DNA of 64,000 nt from the NCBI RefSeq assembly GCF_014206815.1, contig NZ_JACHNP010000002.1, forward strand, positions 434,001 through 498,000, written 5' to 3'. Below are positions 44,117 through 52,818 of this stretch, piece by piece; position 1 is the stretch's first letter; every line of letters begins with the position of its first letter. This DNA is from Xanthomonas sp. F10. GTDB taxonomy: Bacteria; Pseudomonadota; Gammaproteobacteria; Xanthomonadales; Xanthomonadaceae. The notes beneath the pieces were generated by a model. The model ran no database searches. It was given only the letters and a program-made list of their open reading frames with translations, and was not told the origin of the DNA. The position numbers were made by a program, and so were the translations under genes.

Positions 44117-44872
44117 ATGACCAAGCCCAAGCCGCAGGCCGATCCGCGCCTGCATGCGCTGGCCGTGGACCCGGACGCGCCGACGCCGCTGTACCTGCAA
44201 CTGGCCAGCAAGCTGGTGGAGGCGATCAAGGGCGGGCAGTGGAAGCCGGGCGAGGCGCTGCCGGCCGAACGGCAACTGTGCGAATACCTGCAGGTGTCGC
44301 GGGTGACCCTGCGCCAGGCCGTGGATGCGCTGGTCGAACAAGGCCTGGTGTCGCGCCGCCAGGGCGCCGGGACGTTCGTCACCTCGCACATCCAGCACCA
44401 GCTCAGCGGCCTGGCCAGCTTCAGCGAGACCCTGCGCATGAAGGGGCTGGAGCCGGGCACGCGCTGGCTGGAGCGGCGCACGCGTCCGGCGCACGGCGAG
44501 GAGATCCTGCGTCTGGGCCTGTCGCCGGACACGGTGGTCGCGGCGCTGACCCGCCTGCGCAGCGCCGACGGCCGGGTGATGGCCTACGAAAAGGCGGTGC
44601 TGCCGCAGCACGTGGTGCCCGATCCGCACGCCATCGCCGATTCGCTCTACACCTACCTGGACGAACGCGGCACCCCGGTGGTGCGGGCGCTGCAGTACTT
44701 CCGTGCCATCAACCTGCCGGCGCGGCTGGCCGGCCACTTGGGCATGAAGGAAGGCGAGGCGATCCTGCACGTGGTGCGGGTCGGCTACACCCGCGACGGC
44801 AGCGCGATCGAGCTGACCGACACCTATTGCCACAACGACTACTACGACTTCGTCGCCGAACTGCGACGCTGA
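44117..44872 (+). CDS. nagQ: GntR/HutC-family regulator, NagQ-like
   Basis: A 251-residue cytosolic regulator. N-terminal winged helix (about 20-90): PLYLQLASKLVEAIKGGQWKPGEALPAERQLCEYLQVSRVTLRQAVDALVEQGLVSRRQGAGTFV, the GntR signature. C-terminal UTRA ligand-binding domain (105-250) with LSGLASFSETLRMKGLEPGTRWLE and TDTYCHNDYYDFVAELRR, the form found in NagR/DasR-type sensors of GlcN-6-P or GlcNAc-6-P. The name NagQ follows the GntR regulator of GlcNAc loci in Xanthomonas and Shewanella, which sits beside nagP as here. GGAGAG 8 nt before ATG 44117 decides the start over ATG 44096. Confidence 0.75.
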   Translation: MTKPKPQADPRLHALAVDPDAPTPLYLQLASKLVEAIKGGQWKPGEALPAERQLCEYLQVSRVTLRQAVDALVEQGLVSRRQGAGTFVTSHIQHQLSGLASFSETLRMKGLEPGTRWLERRTRPAHGEEILRLGLSPDTVVAALTRLRSADGRVMAYEKAVLPQHVVPDPHAIADSLYTYLDERGTPVVRALQYFRAINLPARLAGHLGMKEGEAILHVVRVGYTRDGSAIELTDTYCHNDYYDFVAELRR

Positions 44873-44909
44873 TCGCCGAACCCTGCGCCCACCCGGAGCA
44901 CGCCCGCCC

Positions 44910-46175
44910 ATGACCACCGCACGGCCCGCCAGTCCCTACGCCTCCATCGCCATCGTCGGCCTGTTGTTCTTCATCATGGGCTTCTTCACCTGGATCAACG
45001 GGCCGTTGATCCTGTTCGCCAAGGTCGCTTTCAACGTCAGCGACACGTTCGCGTTTCTCATCCCGAGCGCGTTCTACATTTCCTACTTCTGCCTGGCATT
45101 GCCTGCTTCGTTCATCCTGAAGCTGACCGGCATGAAAAAGGGCCTGGCGCTGAGCCTGCTGATCATGGCGATCGGCGCCGCCATCTTCGGCCAGTTCACC
45201 AATGCCCGTTCGTATGCGGGTGCGGTGAGCGGCATCTTCATCATCGGCGGCGGCCTGGCCTTGCTGCAGACTGCGGTCAATCCGTACATCAGCATCCTCG
45301 GGCCGATCGATGGCGCAGCGCGCCGTATCGCGCTCATGGGCATCTGCAACAAGGTGGCCGGAGCGCTGGCCACCTATGGACTGGCGAAGGTGGTCCTGCA
45401 CGGGATGGAGGATTTTTCGACCCGGATCGAACAGGTACTGCCTGCGCAGAAGGAGCTGCTGTTGCAGGAGTTCGCTGGTCGCATCCACGGCCCCTACATG
45501 GCGATCGCCGGTGTCCTTGCCGTGCTTTCCGTCGCCATCCTGTTTTCGCCCTTGCCCGAGATCAGCGCCGAGAAGGCGAACGCGTCGGCCTCCGACGAGC
45601 GCAGCCGCGACAGCATCTTCGCGTTTCCGCACGTGTGGCTGGGCGCGTTGTGCATCTTCGTGTACGTCGGCGCCGAGGTGATGGCGGGCGATGCGATCGG
45701 CATCTACGGCAACAGCCTCGGCCTCTCGCTCGACTACGCGAAGTATTTCACCATCGGCACGCTGGCCTGCATGCTGGCAGGCTACCTGGTCGGCCTGGTG
45801 CTGATCCCGAAGTACATCTCCCAGGAAAAGTACCTGTCCATTTCGGCCGGCCTTGGCATCGTGTTCTCGCTGTGCGCGATGTTGACCGGCGGCTATGTCT
45901 CGGTGGCGTTCGTCGCGGCGCTCGGATTCGCCAACGCCATCATGTGGCCGGCCATTTTCCCTCTGGCCATCAAGGGCCTGGGAAAGTTCACGGAGAAGGG
46001 CGCGGCGTTGTTGATCATGGGCATCGTGGGCGGCGCAGCGGTTCCGCAGCTGTTCGCCCATCTGAAGGAGTTCTTCGATTTCCAGGTGGTCTTCGCCGGC
46101 TTGATGATCGCTTGCTACCTGTACATCTTGTTCTTCGCGCTGCGCGGTCACCGCGTGGGCCAGGGCGCGCGGTGA
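44910..46175 (+). CDS. nagP: MFS GlcNAc transporter NagP (FucP/GluP type)
   Basis: A 421-residue inner-membrane symporter with 12 predicted helices. SIAIVGLLFFIMGFFTWINGPLILFAK at the N terminus and GGGLALLQTAVNPYISILGP (the NPY-I-LG motif in helix 4-5) are hallmarks of the FucP/GluP/NagP branch of proton-sugar symporters. Adjacent nagQ and nagR and downstream nagB-II and nagA make GlcNAc the likely substrate; glucose or other hexoses are used by close relatives. Codon use is a little less GC-extreme than in flanking genes (more TTT, TCG and GTT), a weak sign of separate origin. nagR starts 38 bp downstream. Confidence 0.88.
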   Translation: MTTARPASPYASIAIVGLLFFIMGFFTWINGPLILFAKVAFNVSDTFAFLIPSAFYISYFCLALPASFILKLTGMKKGLALSLLIMAIGAAIFGQFTNARSYAGAVSGIFIIGGGLALLQTAVNPYISILGPIDGAARRIALMGICNKVAGALATYGLAKVVLHGMEDFSTRIEQVLPAQKELLLQEFAGRIHGPYMAIAGVLAVLSVAILFSPLPEISAEKANASASDERSRDSIFAFPHVWLGALCIFVYVGAEVMAGDAIGIYGNSLGLSLDYAKYFTIGTLACMLAGYLVGLVLIPKYISQEKYLSISAGLGIVFSLCAMLTGGYVSVAFVAALGFANAIMWPAIFPLAIKGLGKFTEKGAALLIMGIVGGAAVPQLFAHLKEFFDFQVVFAGLMIACYLYILFFALRGHRVGQGAR

Positions 46176-46213
46176 GCTGACGCGCTTTTCTCCAACTCGG
46201 CAAACTCATTCCA

Positions 46214-47281
46214 ATGCGCAGACCCACCATCAAAGACGTCGCCGAACGGGCGCGGGTGTCGCTGAAGACCGTCTCGCGGGTCATCAACAACGAACCGTCG
46301 GTGATGCAGGCCACGCGCTCGCGCGTGCTGCACGCCATCGCCGAACTCGACTACGAGCCGGATCCGTCCGCGCGCAACCTGCGCAGCGGCACCCCGTTCG
46401 TGATCGGGCTGGTGTACGACAACCCCAATCCGTACCACATCATCGGCGTGCAGAACGGCGTGCTCGCCGCCTGCCGCGAAACCGGCTTCGGCCTGCAGAT
46501 CCATCCCTGCGATTCCACCGCGCCGATGCTCGCCGAGGAACTGGCCGAATGGACCCAGCGTTCGCGCCTGGCCGGGCTGGTGCTGACCGCGCCGATGTCC
46601 GAGCGCGCCGACCTGGTCGCGGCGCTGGCCGCGCGCGGCATCAAGACCGTGCGCATCATCGCCGCCACCGAGGATCCGCAGGACGGCCCGTGCGTCTATG
46701 TCGACGATCGCGATGCCGCCTATGAGATCACCGAGCACCTGATCCAGCTCGGCCACCAGCGCATCGGCTTCCTGTGGGGCGGCACCTCGCACCGGTCCAG
46801 CGGCGAGCGCTATGCCGGCTACGAGGCGGCGCTGAAGGACTACGGCATCACCCTGGACAAGCACCTGGTGATCCCCGGCGACTACACCTTCGACGATGGC
46901 TTCCGCGGCGCGCGGCGGCTGCTGGCGCTGCGCGAACCGCCGACGGCGATCTTCGGCTCCAACGACGAGATCGCCGCCGGCGTGCTGGCCGCGGCCAAGT
47001 CGGCGGGCATGAACGTGCCCTACGACCTGTCCATCGCCGGCTTCGAGGACAGCCCGTTCTCGCGCCAGTCGTGGCCGCCGCTGACCACCGCCAAGCAGGC
47101 CACCGAGGACATCGCCCGCCATGCCGCGCGGCTGCTGATCAGCCAGCTGCGCAGCGATGCCTACGAAGACCATCCGGCGCCGGTGCACAACCAGGGCTTC
47201 GTGCCGCAACTGGTGGTGCGCGGCTCGACCGCGCCCATGCAGCCGCATTCCCGCCGTTCCTCCTCCCCCGACCCCACATGA
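46214..47281 (+). CDS. nagR: LacI-family repressor NagR
   Basis: A 355-residue repressor. The LacI helix-turn-helix occupies residues 3-58 (TIKDVAERARVSLKTVSRVINNEPSVM, hinge YEPDPSARNLRSG), followed by a periplasmic-binding-protein-like sensor domain (TPFVIGLVYDNPNPYHIIGVQNG ... PTAIFGSNDEIAAGVLAAAK ... IAGFEDSPFSRQSWPPLTT). Position between the GlcNAc transporter and deaminase/deacetylase genes matches NagR of Xanthomonas, which represses the GlcNAc regulon including TonB-dependent receptors. Its likely operators are the TGACA-N4-TGTCA palindromes at 34.2-34.5 kb. Its stop overlaps the nagB-II start as ATGA. Confidence 0.88.
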   Translation: MRRPTIKDVAERARVSLKTVSRVINNEPSVMQATRSRVLHAIAELDYEPDPSARNLRSGTPFVIGLVYDNPNPYHIIGVQNGVLAACRETGFGLQIHPCDSTAPMLAEELAEWTQRSRLAGLVLTAPMSERADLVAALAARGIKTVRIIAATEDPQDGPCVYVDDRDAAYEITEHLIQLGHQRIGFLWGGTSHRSSGERYAGYEAALKDYGITLDKHLVIPGDYTFDDGFRGARRLLALREPPTAIFGSNDEIAAGVLAAAKSAGMNVPYDLSIAGFEDSPFSRQSWPPLTTAKQATEDIARHAARLLISQLRSDAYEDHPAPVHNQGFVPQLVVRGSTAPMQPHSRRSSSPDPT

Positions 47282-48318
47282 CCCTGCCCATGGCGCTGCC
47301 CTCCGAAACCGAAACCCTGATGTTCCGCGAAGCCGCGGAAGCCGCCGCGGTCGTCGCCGCGCAGTTCCAACGCAACCACGCCACGGTGGCCGCACTGGCC
47401 GCATCGCTGCGCGCCGATCCGCCGCCGTTCGTGGTGACCTGCGCACGCGGCAGTTCCGACCACGCCGCCACCTACGCCAAGTACCTGTTCGAGACCCAGC
47501 TCGGCGTGGTCACCGCTTCGGCCTCGCCGTCGGTGGGCTCGGTGTACGAGGCGCCGCTGCAACTGCGCGGGGCGCTGTACCTGGTGATCTCGCAATCGGG
47601 CAAGAGCCCTGACCTGCTGCGCAACGCCCAGGCCGCCAAGGACGCCGGCGCGCGCGTGGCGGCGCTGGTCAACGTCGAAGACTCGCCGCTGGCGCAACTG
47701 GCCGACACGGTGATCCCGCTCGGCGCCGGCCCGGAGAAGAGCGTGGCCGCGACCAAGAGCTACCTGGCGTCGCTGGCGGCGATCCTGCAACTCGGTGCGC
47801 ACTGGAAGAACGACCCGGCGCTGCTGGACGCGCTGCAACACTTGCCGCAGGCGCTGCGCGCGGCCTGGCAGGCCGATTGGCGCTCGCTCACCGACGGCCT
47901 GGTCGAGGCGCACAACCTGTTCGTGCTCGACCGCGGCCTGGGCCTGGCGGCGGCGCAGGAAGCGGCACTGAAGTTCAAGGAAACCTGCGGCCTGCACGCC
48001 GAGGCCTACAGCTCGGCGGAAGTGAAGCACGGGCCGATGGCGCTGGTCGGCCCGGGCTTCCCGGTGCTGGCGTTCGACCAGCCGGACGAAGCGGGCGAGG
48101 GCACCCGGCGCCTGGCCGAGGAATTCCGCGGCCGCGGCGCGCAGGTGTGGCTGGCCAGCGCCGGCGGCGACCTGCCGCTGGTCGCCGCGCCGCACCCGGC
48201 CTGCGCGCCGCTGCTGGCGATCCAGAGCTTCTACCGCGCGATCAACGCCCTGGCGCTGCGCCGCGGTTACAACCCGGACCTGCCGCCGCACCTGAACAAA
48301 GTGACGGAGACCGTCTGA
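47278..48318 (+). CDS. nagB-II: Glucosamine-6-phosphate deaminase NagB-II (SIS family)
   Basis: A 346-residue cytosolic protein of two SIS (sugar isomerase) domains without the glutaminase part of GlmS. CARGSSDHAATYAKYLFE and VISQSGKSPDLLRNAQ mark the first sugar-phosphate site, EKSVAATKSYLASLAAI the GlmS-like TKSY motif, FKETCGLHAEAYSSAEVKHGPMALV the second, and the C terminus LPPHLNKVTETV is typical (PRNL-K--TVE in GlmS). It deaminates and isomerises GlcN-6-P to fructose-6-P. This alternative form replaces classical NagB in Shewanella and Xanthomonas GlcNAc loci. Translationally coupled to both nagR (ATGA) and nagA (TGATG). Confidence 0.9.
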   Translation: MTLPMALPSETETLMFREAAEAAAVVAAQFQRNHATVAALAASLRADPPPFVVTCARGSSDHAATYAKYLFETQLGVVTASASPSVGSVYEAPLQLRGALYLVISQSGKSPDLLRNAQAAKDAGARVAALVNVEDSPLAQLADTVIPLGAGPEKSVAATKSYLASLAAILQLGAHWKNDPALLDALQHLPQALRAAWQADWRSLTDGLVEAHNLFVLDRGLGLAAAQEAALKFKETCGLHAEAYSSAEVKHGPMALVGPGFPVLAFDQPDEAGEGTRRLAEEFRGRGAQVWLASAGGDLPLVAAPHPACAPLLAIQSFYRAINALALRRGYNPDLPPHLNKVTETV

Positions 48319-49463
48319 TGACCACGGTGGCGCTGCGCAATGCCCGCGTGCTCGGCGAGGACGGTTTCCTCGATGGCGTCAGCGTGCTGTTGGAGGGCGA
48401 GCGCATCCTCGCCCTGCTCGACGACGCCGACCCGCGCGTGGCGGCGGCGCCGGTGCAGCACGACCTGGGTGGCGGCAGCCTGCTGCCGGGCTTCATCGAC
48501 CTGCAGGTCAACGGCGGCGGCGGCGTGCTGTTCAACAACCGCACCGACGTCGAGGCGCTGCGCCGCATCGGCCAGGGCCATCGCCGCTACGGCACCACCG
48601 GCTACCTGCCGACGCTGATCAGCGACGACGTGGAGGTGATGCGTGCGGCGATCGCCGCGACCCGCCAGGCCATCGCCGAGGGCGTGCCGGGCGTGCTCGG
48701 CATCCATCTGGAAGGGCCGTACCTGGCGCCGGCGCGCAAGGGCACCCACAACGCCGACAAGTTCCGCGTGCCCGACGCCGAGGAACTGGCGCTGGCGACC
48801 TCGCTGGACAACGGCGTCACCCTGATCACCCTGGCGCCGGAACGCGTGCCGGCGGCCAGCATCCGCACCCTGGCCGCGGCCGGCGCGCGCGTGTTCGCCG
48901 GCCACACCGCCGCCAGCTACGAGGAGACCCGCGCCGGGCTGGACGCCGGCATCTGCGGCTTCACCCATCTGTACAACGCCATGACCCCGCTGCAGGGACG
49001 CGATCCCGGCGTGGTCGGCGCCGCGCTGGAAGACCGCAACGCCTGGTGCGGGGTGATCGTCGACGGCGTGCACGTGCATCCGGCCAGCCTGCGCGTGGCG
49101 CTGGCGGCCAAGCCGCGCGGCACCGTGTTCCTGGTGACCGACGCGATGCCGATGGTCGGCGCCGACAGCCCCGCCTTCGATCTGTATGGCGAAACCATCA
49201 CCGCCATCGACGGGGTGGTGCGCAACGCCGCCGGCGCCCTGGCCGGCTCGGCGCTGGACATGGCCAGCGCGGTGCGCAACAGCGTGCAGTGGCTGGGCGT
49301 ACCGCTGGAGGAGGCCGCACGCATGGCCTCGCTGTACCCGGCGCAGTGCGTGGGCCTGGACCACCGCTACGGCCACATCGCACCCGGCTATCAGGCCGAC
49401 CTGGTGCTGCTAGACGCCGCGTTGCAGGTCCGCCATACCTGGATCGCCGGCGCGATGGAGTAA
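48318..49463 (+). CDS. nagA: N-acetylglucosamine-6-phosphate deacetylase NagA
   Basis: A 381-residue amidohydrolase that removes acetate from GlcNAc-6-P before NagB-II. Visible motifs: LLPGFIDLQVNGGGGVLFNN (family N-terminal strand with Q instead of the first metal His), the metal ligand Glu in GIHLEGPYLAPARKGTHN, VFAGHTAASYEET (His), FTHLYNAMTPLQGRDPGVVG (His and substrate-binding NAM) and the catalytic Asp in VTDAMPMVG. Length is normal. It is the last gene of the nag block; after it there is only a GC hairpin without T tract (about 49469-49490). Confidence 0.95.
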   Translation: MTTVALRNARVLGEDGFLDGVSVLLEGERILALLDDADPRVAAAPVQHDLGGGSLLPGFIDLQVNGGGGVLFNNRTDVEALRRIGQGHRRYGTTGYLPTLISDDVEVMRAAIAATRQAIAEGVPGVLGIHLEGPYLAPARKGTHNADKFRVPDAEELALATSLDNGVTLITLAPERVPAASIRTLAAAGARVFAGHTAASYEETRAGLDAGICGFTHLYNAMTPLQGRDPGVVGAALEDRNAWCGVIVDGVHVHPASLRVALAAKPRGTVFLVTDAMPMVGADSPAFDLYGETITAIDGVVRNAAGALAGSALDMASAVRNSVQWLGVPLEEAARMASLYPAQCVGLDHRYGHIAPGYQADLVLLDAALQVRHTWIAGAME

Positions 49464-49622
49464 GCGGCTGCCGGCACCGCCCGTCGGTGCGCGCAGGGAA
49501 ACATCGTGCCGCCGGCCGTGGATAGGTGCGGTAGCCTGGCGCCGGCGCATCGGCGATGCCGCGCCCTCGCCGCGCGGGCGCAGGCAGGCGCCAGCTCCGC
49601 TCCACCTCACAAGGAACGTCCG

Positions 49623-50045
49623 GTGATCTACGCGATTCAACCCTATGCCACCGTGGGCGGATTCCGTTTCGGCTGCAGCCAGGCCCAGATCGCCAAGGCG
49701 CACGGCGCGCCATTCACCACGGTGATCGACAACATCCAGAAGATCGTGACCGAGACACGCGAAGGCTGCGAACTGGTCTACGAACACAAGGCGCTGTGTT
49801 ACGTGACGCTCAACCGGCATGTGGCCCGGGTGGTCGAGGGGATCGCCATCTATGCGTCGGACGCGTTGGCGCAGCTGATGGCGCTCGATCCCGATCATGC
49901 GATCGGGCCGCGCTATGCGCTGTTTCGCCGCCTCGGCATCTGCGTCGGCGGCCTCGGCGTCAAGCGCATTCCCGAAGGCAGGCTGGTCAGTGCCTTCGCC
50001 GAGGACAAGCGCGACTTCTTCGAATTCTTCGTTGCCGAGGACTGA
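49623..50045 (+). CDS. Conserved-type hypothetical protein (140 aa)
   Basis: A 140-residue cytosolic protein read from GTG 49623, chosen for the AAGGAACGTCCG ribosome site and because the frame upstream is Arg/Ala-rich shadow. It begins VIYAIQPYATVGGFRFGCSQAQIAKAHGAP, a GF-FG-----I----G-P pattern seen in many small beta-rich proteins of unknown function, continues with IVTETREGCELVYEHKALCYVTLNRHVARVVEGI, and ends acidic (DFFEFFVAED). No membrane segment, signal or catalytic motif is evident. I do not recognise a family and assign no function. Confidence 0.65.
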   Translation: MIYAIQPYATVGGFRFGCSQAQIAKAHGAPFTTVIDNIQKIVTETREGCELVYEHKALCYVTLNRHVARVVEGIAIYASDALAQLMALDPDHAIGPRYALFRRLGICVGGLGVKRIPEGRLVSAFAEDKRDFFEFFVAED

Positions 50046-50276
50046 GGCGCGCGCTCGTGTGGCGGACGCACGGTGCGCAGGGTGCAGGCGCAACCACGCG
50101 AATCGTTTGGAAGCGCGGTTCGCTTGAGCGGCGATGTCGGCAGCGCCGCGGCGCCAGTCCCCGCTGGGCGTGCCTGTTGAGCAAAAGATTAAAAGTCTTC
50201 TGTCTCTCTCCCCGCACGCGGGGTCGTCACCCGCATGCATTAGGATCACGGGCGATCGCCACAGGGGGAGATCGTC

Positions 50277-52373
50277 ATGCGTATCGTACGGACGGTGCCG
50301 CGTTCTTGCGGCAGCGGTGAAGGGTGGTTCGACGGAATGTCGCGTGTCGTCGTGGCTTGGCGCAAGCAATGGCATGGTATCGGCGATGCGCCGCGTCGCG
50401 CGGCTGAGCGGCCGCAGGTGCAGATGTCGAAGCTGCTTGGCGCGGGCAGCATGCGCGCCGGGGCCGTCCTGCTGTTATGGGCCACGGCCTGGCCGACCTG
50501 GGCCGCGACGCCACCGGCGGCGTGTCGGCGGCCGGCGTTGCCGGTGGCGTGCGCGGGTCCGACCGCGGTCGGGCGCTTCATCGCCCGCAACGGCGGGTCC
50601 TGGCAGCCCTATGCGTTCGCCACGCCGCTCGATGTGCCCGCCGGGGAAACCCTGGCCATCGCGATCTGCGGACAGGCCAATCAGACCGTGCAGGATGCGT
50701 GGTGGCAAGCGCAGCCGTCGTTGTTGCCGACGCTGGTGCACAGTGTCGGTGCGAACGCCACGCTGGCGATCTTGGTGGAGGACAGTGCCAACGTGGCGCT
50801 GGCCGGGCGGTTGATCCTGGGCGAGGACACGCGTGCGGCCGACGGCAGCTTGCATGCGCCGGCGGGGCTGGTGCAGGCCGCGCTGATCGGCACGTTGGTC
50901 GACGGCCCCATCGCGGACGGTGCGCGCCTCGATGTGCGCCTGCGCGACTCGGCCAACGTCAGTCTGCAGACCGCGCAGAGCCACCTGCACCTGGGCGGCG
51001 GCAGCCTCAGCGAACGGCTCATCGCGCCACGCGATGCAGCGGTCGCGGCGGCCGACGGCGCCTGTCTCGCGGTCGCCGTGGAGCGCAGCGACCGGGTGCG
51101 CGGTGATCGTGGCCTGCTGACGATCGGCGGCGGCCGCCTGCAAGGCGCGCTGATCGCCCATCCGTTGCGCGGCAGCCATGTCGCCGTGCAGGCGGACGAC
51201 GTGGCCACTGTGGCGGCGGACGAGGTCCGCCTGTTCGCCGGCCAGTTGCTGGATGAGGTGGTGCACGCCGGGCCGTGGCTGGGCGGCCAGATCGCGATCG
51301 GACTCGCCAACGTGGCCAATGTCGATGCGCGCGCACTGGACATCCAGGATGCGGTGCTGGTCGACGAACTGGTCGACGCCGGCCACGTGCAGGGCGCGGC
51401 GATCGACCTGCGCCTGACCGATACCGGCAACGCCAGCATCGAGGGCGCGCTGCGCATCGGCGATGGCGGGCTGATCGACGAGCCGTTGGACGCTGCCGAC
51501 CTGCTCGCGTCCGATGTCGCGGTCACGCTGCTGCGCAGCGGCAATGCGGTCGCTGCCGAAGCGCGGATCGTGGACGGCGAACTGATCGACGAAGCGATCG
51601 ATGTGGGGGCGATACAGGATGCGGTGTTGGCGGTTCGCTTCGAGGATGCCGGCAACCTGCATGCCGTGGCCGCGCGGATCGAGGAGGGCGAACTGATCGA
51701 CGAGGCGATCGATGCCGGGTCCATCGACGGCGGCACGCTCGACGTCGCGTTCGCGGACAGCGGCAACGTCACCGGCGACGCCCTGGCCATCGTCCATGGC
51801 GAACTGATCGACGAGGCGGTCGACCTGCAGGGCCCGCTCGCCCGCGCGCAGCTGCGCCTGGACATGGCCGATGCCGGCAACGCCCGGGTCCAGGCGCTGG
51901 ACATCGTCGAGGGCGAACTGGTCGACGAAGTGCTGGACCTGATCGATGCGCGCGATGCCAGCGCGGAACTGCGCGTGCGGCGCAGCGGCAATGCCGGAGG
52001 CGCGCTATCGGCGTCGGCCCAGCGCGTGTCGATCGTGGATGGCGAGTTGATGGATGAGGTGATCGACGCGGCAGGCACGCTGGACGGATTCGCCGGCATC
52101 GTCGATCTCGGCGATGTCGCCAACGCGCGCGCCGCACGCATCGCGCTGCAGGGCGCGCAGCTGCTCGACGGCGTGGTGGACGCCGCGTCGCTGCGCGTCA
52201 GCGAACTCGGCCTGCAACTGACCGATGTGGCCAACGCGCGCTATCGGGACGCCTTGGACATGCAGGACAACAGCACGCTGTTGGGGGAGATCGCCGACGT
52301 GGTCAGCCGCGATGCCGCATCGCAGATCGCCACGGTGGTCGTGGCCAGCGGGGAGGCGATCCAGGTGCCCTAG
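50277..52373 (+). CDS. Large acidic tandem-repeat protein, probably exported, function unknown
   Basis: A 698-residue protein not matching any family I know. A strong GGGGGAG precedes ATG 50277; a signal-peptide-like segment lies unusually deep (about 59-77: MRAGAVLLLWATAWPTWAA), so starts at 50424 or 50451 are alternatives. After a 70-residue Cys-containing head (four cysteines), residues 161-698 are about thirteen units of roughly 37 residues with consensus A--I--GELIDE-ID-G-I--A-L-V-F-D-GN. The Asn of successive units falls at 349, 385, 423, 460, 497, 535, 572, 617 and 653. Units in the middle are nearly identical (GELIDEAID), the outer ones degenerate. The even hydrophobic spacing suggests a beta-solenoid. 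Role unknown; surface fibre, adhesin or coat are possible. Confidence 0.8.
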   Translation: MRIVRTVPRSCGSGEGWFDGMSRVVVAWRKQWHGIGDAPRRAAERPQVQMSKLLGAGSMRAGAVLLLWATAWPTWAATPPAACRRPALPVACAGPTAVGRFIARNGGSWQPYAFATPLDVPAGETLAIAICGQANQTVQDAWWQAQPSLLPTLVHSVGANATLAILVEDSANVALAGRLILGEDTRAADGSLHAPAGLVQAALIGTLVDGPIADGARLDVRLRDSANVSLQTAQSHLHLGGGSLSERLIAPRDAAVAAADGACLAVAVERSDRVRGDRGLLTIGGGRLQGALIAHPLRGSHVAVQADDVATVAADEVRLFAGQLLDEVVHAGPWLGGQIAIGLANVANVDARALDIQDAVLVDELVDAGHVQGAAIDLRLTDTGNASIEGALRIGDGGLIDEPLDAADLLASDVAVTLLRSGNAVAAEARIVDGELIDEAIDVGAIQDAVLAVRFEDAGNLHAVAARIEEGELIDEAIDAGSIDGGTLDVAFADSGNVTGDALAIVHGELIDEAVDLQGPLARAQLRLDMADAGNARVQALDIVEGELVDEVLDLIDARDASAELRVRRSGNAGGALSASAQRVSIVDGELMDEVIDAAGTLDGFAGIVDLGDVANARAARIALQGAQLLDGVVDAASLRVSELGLQLTDVANARYRDALDMQDNSTLLGEIADVVSRDAASQIATVVVASGEAIQVP
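50757..52370 (+). repeat. Coding 111-bp tandem repeat array
   Basis: DNA counterpart of the 37-residue units. The core GGCGAACTGATCGACGA starts at 51576 and again at 51687, exactly 111 bp apart, and in close variants further right. The best-conserved copies are central, as expected from internal duplication and conversion. Confidence 0.85.
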
Positions 52374-52818
52374 CGGGTGTCCGGCGAGCACTGCGGCGGG
52401 TGGTGGCAGCGCTGCAATCGCCGCCACGCAATTCGGGCAACTTGCCGTTGTCTGCAGGCGCGGTGTCAGGTGCGGCGGCATGCTTGCCACGCATCAAGCG
52501 GGCACGTTACCGCACCCGTAGGAGCGGCTTCAGCCGCGACGGGCGTTCCCGATAACGCGGTCGCGGCTGAAGCCGCTCCTACACGTGTGGCTAGGGCACC
52601 TCAATAACGGCAAAGACCGCGACCAAAGCGCCTGGAAAACACTAATGTGCACAGATCGCTATGGATGGATTCCAGGTTCTCAGCGGTGCCTTCAATCGCT
52701 CCTGGATGTTCGCTTCCGTTGCGATGGACCATCCAGTTGAGCCTGTCGCGGCTCATGCCCAGGAAGCGGATGAGCCCCGCTTCCACCGCGCATCTATGCA
52801 AGCGCGACGTGGCAGCGC
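52374..52818. other. 445-bp intergenic region, possible gene remnant
   Basis: It holds the REP doublet at 52518-52582. On the minus strand, 52601-52800 reads openly as ...GLIRFLGMSRDRLNWMVHR... with lower GC and unusual codons (TTA, ACA, AGG), but no proper start context, family match or neighbour supports a gene. It may be the relic of a foreign open frame. Confidence 0.4.
52518..52582. repeat. REP-like doublet (inverted pair)
   Basis: Two 23-base units, 52518-52540 in plus and 52560-52582 in minus orientation, are perfect inverted copies with a 19-bp spacer containing GTTCCCG. Each unit is itself a GCGGCT-TC-AGCCGC hairpin, so the pair can fold as one long or two short stems. Confidence 0.9.

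Noticed and set aside
50757-52370. Regular 111-bp repeats as a CRISPR or satellite array
   Set aside because: The period is an exact multiple of three, the frame stays open throughout, and conservation is at the protein level, so it is a coding repeat.
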